A DNA stretch of 9,464 bases from an uncultured Eubacteriales bacterium (GTDB lineage: Bacteria > Bacillota > Clostridia > Oscillospirales > Oscillospiraceae). The position numbers and the translations under genes are program-made. The stretch spans positions 1 to 9,464 of the forward strand of contig URST01000076.1 in NCBI GenBank assembly GCA_900550585.1, written 5' to 3'. Of this stretch, positions 7,818-9,464 are shown one piece after another; position 1 is the first letter of the stretch, and the number at the start of each line of letters is the position of its first letter. Below the pieces are notes generated by a model. It saw only the letters and a list, made by a program, of their open reading frames with translations. It was not told the DNA's origin and searched no databases.

Positions 7818-8618
7818 ATGAAGAAGATCATCGCAACTGTTCTTGCTATGGTCATGGCTCTGGCTCTGTGTGTTACCGCTTTCGCGGCTCCCACCACCGC
7901 CAAGAAGGCTTATGACAACAAGGGCAACGAGCTGAAGGGCACCTATGAGTATGAACTGGTGAAGGCTCAGTCCAGCAAGAAGGCCGACAACGGCACCATC
8001 AAGCACTACGTCGTGAACGGCGACACCTACTATGTCGCTGCTGACGCCAGCTCCTATGACCTGAAGCTGACCTCTGATGGTAAGGCTCCCCTGTATCTGT
8101 CTGAGATCGATGTCTATGCCTATGATTACAAGGCTACCGAGTTCAAGGCTATCGGCGAGAAGTGCGGCCAGCTGGATCTGGACGAGGGTGTGAAGGGCTA
8201 CGTCGTTGAGACCGTCGCCGGTGACACTCTGTACTTCGAGGGTGATGAGAACGGCCACGTCGCTCTGCTGGTCAACGGCGAGATCGTGATGGCCACCGCT
8301 GCCACTCCCGTGGAGCACACCTGGAAGGCTTCCGCTTTCGACAAGAACGGCAATGCTACCGAGTACAAGTGCAAGACCTGCGGTACCGTTGCTAAGGTCT
8401 ATAAGACCGTTGAGGCCGCTGAGAAGGCTGGCATGACCGAGACCGACACCGTGAACGGCGACCTGATCGGCTGGAACTACAAGGTTCCCGGCGCTGCCAC
8501 CACTGGCTCCGCCAACTCCCCCAAGACCTTCGATGCTGGTATCGCTATGTACGCTGGCATGGCTCTGATGAGCGTTGCTGGTTCCGCTGTTGTGATCGGC
8601 AAGAAGAAGGAGTTCTAA
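7818..8618 (+). CDS. Secreted, probably wall-anchored surface protein (266 aa)
   Basis: I do not recognise a named family. Residues 1-24 are a classical signal peptide (MKKIIATVLAMVMALALCVT, then AFA|AP as likely cleavage). The mature part is hydrophilic and beta-rich in appearance, with many Tyr/Lys/Asp residues. Around 167-188, EHTW...YKCKTCG (His167, Cys185, Cys188) resembles the HTW...CxxCG modules common in clostridial surface proteins. The end has the order of a sortase signal: SPKTFDAG (234-241), a hydrophobic helix (about 241-261), then GKKKEF. SPKTF departs from LPxTG but resembles the SPxTG/NPxTG class, with Phe for Gly. It may instead stay as a membrane anchor. Codon use is strongly biased (GCT, AAG, GAC, CTG), and the promoter and ribosome site are strong, so high expression is likely. 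Monocistronic, followed directly by terminators. Function is unknown. Confidence 0.85.
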   Translation: MKKIIATVLAMVMALALCVTAFAAPTTAKKAYDNKGNELKGTYEYELVKAQSSKKADNGTIKHYVVNGDTYYVAADASSYDLKLTSDGKAPLYLSEIDVYAYDYKATEFKAIGEKCGQLDLDEGVKGYVVETVAGDTLYFEGDENGHVALLVNGEIVMATAATPVEHTWKASAFDKNGNATEYKCKTCGTVAKVYKTVEAAEKAGMTETDTVNGDLIGWNYKVPGAATTGSANSPKTFDAGIAMYAGMALMSVAGSAVVIGKKKEF

Positions 8619-8643
8619 TTAGAACTTAGTTCTTGAACAAAAA
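8602..8643. repeat. 42-bp direct repeat, copy 1 (gene end plus terminator lead-in)
   Basis: Bases 8602-8643 are identical to 8841-8882 (offset 239). Copy 1 covers the last codons of the surface-protein gene (KKEF and stop) and the start of its terminator. Inside is the perfect 16-bp palindrome AGTTCTAATTAGAACT (8611-8626), spanning the stop codon, followed by GTTC-TT-GAAC (8629-8638). A further 14 bases after the terminators, TTTTTGCGCTCTGC, are also shared (8667-8680 and 8907-8920). Confidence 0.9.
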
Positions 8644-8671
8644 AGACGAGGCTTCGGCCTCGTCTTTTTTT
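8639..8671 (+). terminator. Intrinsic terminator of the surface-protein gene
   Basis: AAAAAAGACGAGGC (8639-8652), a TTCG tetraloop, and the exact complement GCCTCGTCTTTTTT (8657-8670), ending in seven T's. It begins 20 bases after the stop codon. The A-rich 5' arm makes it usable on both strands. Confidence 0.93.
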
Positions 8672-8702
8672 GCGCTCTGCACCTCCTCTCCTGCGGCGGC
8701 AT

Positions 8703-8720
8703 CACAACAGCGCTGTTGTG
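8703..8720. repeat. Perfect 18-bp palindrome
   Basis: CACAACAGCGCTGTTGTG has no spacer and reads the same on both strands. It lies between the two terminators in sequence with no gene. It could be a protein-binding site or a repeated hairpin element; nothing in the window identifies it. Confidence 0.6.
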
Positions 8721-8804
8721 CGGGGCGGGTGCGCCGGGCATCCTGCGGCTGCGCCCCGCGCCATGGGGTGCGCCCTCGCGGCATAGCCGCTTCGGCTTAC
8801 GCTA

Positions 8805-8830
8805 AAAACGTGCCCCCGGCACGTTTTCTT
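8805..8830 (+). terminator. Short terminator-like hairpin
   Basis: AAAACGTGCC (8805-8814), loop CCC, GGCACGTTTT (8818-8827), then CTT. The compact 10-bp stem with A-run and T-run is typical of an intrinsic terminator, but no gene lies between it and the preceding terminator. That fits a relic of a removed transcription unit. Confidence 0.6.
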
Positions 8831-8840
8831 CACGCTGCAG

Positions 8841-8882
8841 AGAAGAAGGAGTTCTAATTAGAACTTAGTTCTTGAACAAAAA
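8841..8882. repeat. 42-bp direct repeat, copy 2
   Basis: Exact second copy of 8602-8643. It preserves the reading AEKKEF-stop (codons ending at 8857) although no gene lies in front of it, only GC-rich non-coding sequence. It then leads into a terminator whose stem differs from the first. It looks like the tail of a lost paralogue of the surface-protein gene. Confidence 0.88.
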
Positions 8883-8911
8883 GAAAGACGCCGCAAGGCG
8901 TCTTTCTTTTT
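8878..8911 (+). terminator. Second intrinsic terminator
   Basis: AAAAAGAAAGACGCC (8878-8892), a GCAA tetraloop, and GGCGTCTTTCTTTTT (8897-8911) form a perfect 15-bp stem ending in T's. Flanks on both sides match those of the terminator at 8639-8671, while stem and tetraloop (GCAA rather than TTCG) differ. Confidence 0.9.
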
Positions 8912-8928
8912 GCGCTCTGCGGGCTTAT

Positions 8929-8975
8929 GGCAGGGGCATCATCCCGCGGCACAGCCGCGGGATACTGTCCCTGCC
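8929..8975. repeat. Long interrupted inverted repeat
   Basis: GGCAGGG (8929-8935) pairs with CCCTGCC (8969-8975), and inside, after a 5/5 internal loop, ATCCCGCGGC (8941-8950) pairs exactly with GCCGCGGGAT (8954-8963) around ACA. This makes a 17-bp rod with no T-run, so it is not a terminator. It may be a dispersed hairpin repeat of this genome. Confidence 0.7.
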
Positions 8976-9024
8976 CAGCTGTCTCCGCGGCGGCAAAAAA
9001 ATTGTGAGGGACGGCGAAAAAATA

Positions 9025-9053
9025 TTGATTTTTCCGGCGCAGTCCTGTAAAAT
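9025..9053 (+). promoter_or_regulatory. Promoter of the amidohydrolase leader
   Basis: TTGATT (9025-9030), 17 bases, TAAAAT (9048-9053); the -10 box is one base from consensus. A start point near 9060 places the whole structured leader (9060-9172) in the transcript. Confidence 0.65.
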
Positions 9054-9059
9054 ATAAAC

Positions 9060-9172
9060 GACAATCCAAGATTGGTAGCTGTAAGGAAGTGCTTCGCGCA
9101 CGGGCTGCAACTATCACTCGGCTGACGCTTGAGTGTTTCAGTCTCCGAAACCGGGAGACTGGGGCACTTTTT
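9060..9172 (+). promoter_or_regulatory. Structured leader RNA with terminator: attenuator or riboswitch candidate
   Basis: Four hairpins can be drawn. First, CAATC/GATTG (9062-9074). Second, GTAGC/GCTGC (9075-9079 with 9104-9108) enclosing GTGC/GCAC (9089-9092 with 9098-9101). Third, CACTC (9115-9119) with GAGTG (9131-9135). Fourth, a terminator stem 9132-9146 with 9154-9168, 15 continuous pairs including three G-U, loop GAAACCG, then TTTTT. The GAGTG strand is needed by both the third hairpin and the terminator, so they exclude each other. AAGTGC (9087-9092) could also pair with GCACTT (9164-9169), disrupting the terminator base. I do not recognise the consensus of a purine, TPP, FMN, SAM, lysine, glycine, guanidine, THF or T-box element. 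Confidence 0.6.
9132..9172 (+). terminator. Intrinsic terminator within the leader
   Basis: AGTGTTTCAGTCTCC (9132-9146) pairs with GGAGACTGGGGCACT (9154-9168), followed by TTTTTGTTATT. It lies 55 bases upstream of the start codon and downstream of a good promoter, so readthrough must be controlled for the gene to be expressed from this promoter. Confidence 0.8.
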
Positions 9173-9226
9173 GTTATTCCGCCGGGGGAGGAACGAGGAA
9201 CCAAATACAAAAGAGGAGGAGCACAC

Positions 9227-9464
9227 ATGGATCTGGTAACCAACGGACGGCTCATTACCCGTGACGCAGACGGGAAGGGCTACTACGAGCACGGCGCGGT
9301 GGCCTTTGAGGGCACCAGGATCGTGGAGGTGGGCGAGGAGGCCGCGCTGCGGGCCAAGTACGCCGACGCCCATATCATCGACGCCAAGGGCGGCGTCATC
9401 ATGCCCGCGTTCATCAACGCACACACCCACATCTACTCCGCACTGGCCCGCGGCCTGAGCATCG
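9227..9464 (+). CDS. ssnA: SsnA-like amidohydrolase, 5' part (79 codons, cut by window end)
   Basis: N-terminal part of a metal-dependent hydrolase of the amidohydrolase superfamily, in the cytosolic chlorohydrolase/aminohydrolase group. The first 60 residues form the beta-sandwich typical of these enzymes (LVTNGRLITRD, then GAVAFEGTRIVEVG, then GGVIMPAFINAHTH). His66 and His68 of AHTH are the first metal ligands. HTHIYSALARGLSI resembles the SHNHFYSGLSRGI segment I know from SsnA, more than guanine deaminase or atrazine-type enzymes. In clostridia SsnA is often found with purine and molybdenum-hydroxylase genes, but none are visible here. ATG 9227 lies six bases after GAGGAGGA. The leader upstream suggests ligand- or translation-dependent control. 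Superfamily is sure; SsnA is a moderate call because most of the protein lies outside. Confidence 0.75.
   Translation, partial: MDLVTNGRLITRDADGKGYYEHGAVAFEGTRIVEVGEEAALRAKYADAHIIDAKGGVIMPAFINAHTHIYSALARGLSI

Noticed and set aside
8621..8638. GAAC...GTTC as a LexA/SOS box
   Set aside because: The spacing is GAAC-N3-GTTC rather than the N4 of the Bacillus-type box, and it lies downstream of the gene.
8633..8857. 74-codon frame between the two terminators
   Set aside because: It begins inside the first terminator and reads low-complexity Arg/Ala/Pro. Only its last codons (AEKKEF) are meaningful, as a duplicated gene end.
9062..9135. tRNA or T-box in the amidohydrolase leader
   Set aside because: There is no TTCGANNC arm, no CCA-end acceptor pairing and no GGTGG-type T-box core.

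Overview
The window is bacterial chromosome from a low-redox Gram-positive anaerobe. The dnaG-rpoD arrangement, the strong AGGAGG-type ribosome sites, a PerR-type Fur protein, a sortase-like surface protein and a host GC content that looks well above 60% suggest an Oscillospirales / Oscillospiraceae gut Clostridium relative. The genus is inference; no rRNA or tRNA is present to settle it.

Layout, left to right. (1) 1-1750, GC-rich: a class I mannose-6-phosphate isomerase and a helix-turn-helix regulator with a zinc-ribbon tail, each with its own sigma-70-type promoter. (2) 1790-3760, visibly lower in GC: the decayed 3' third of a large serine recombinase on the minus strand (two in-frame amber stops), about 270 bases of non-coding element debris with two strong inverted repeats, then a PerR-type Fur regulator whose promoter carries a perfect 7-1-7 operator, followed by a QueD/PTPS-like protein that lacks the usual catalytic cysteine and ends in a zinc ribbon. 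This stretch looks like an insertion. (3) 3760-7065, GC-rich, minus strand: the primase-sigma factor operon, dnaG overlapping rpoD by ATGA, ending at a hairpin shared with the convergent queD-like gene. (4) 7066-7817: a long divergent intergenic region, GC-rich with spaced CCGCGCC repeats on the dnaG side, AT-rich on the other, ending in a good promoter and a roughly 120-base leader. (5) 7818-8618: a highly codon-biased secreted, probably wall-anchored protein. It is followed by about 600 non-coding bases with two intrinsic terminators inside near-identical flanks; the second copy repeats the gene's last codons. (6) 9025-9464: a promoter, a structured leader with an intrinsic terminator that competes with an upstream hairpin, then the first 79 codons of an SsnA-like amidohydrolase, cut by the window end.

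Most genes are ordinary housekeeping. The parts that merit attention are the attenuator-like leader before the amidohydrolase, the PerR / divergent-QueD pair on a probable island, and the duplicated gene-end-plus-terminator module. I saw no complete new defence or mobile system.
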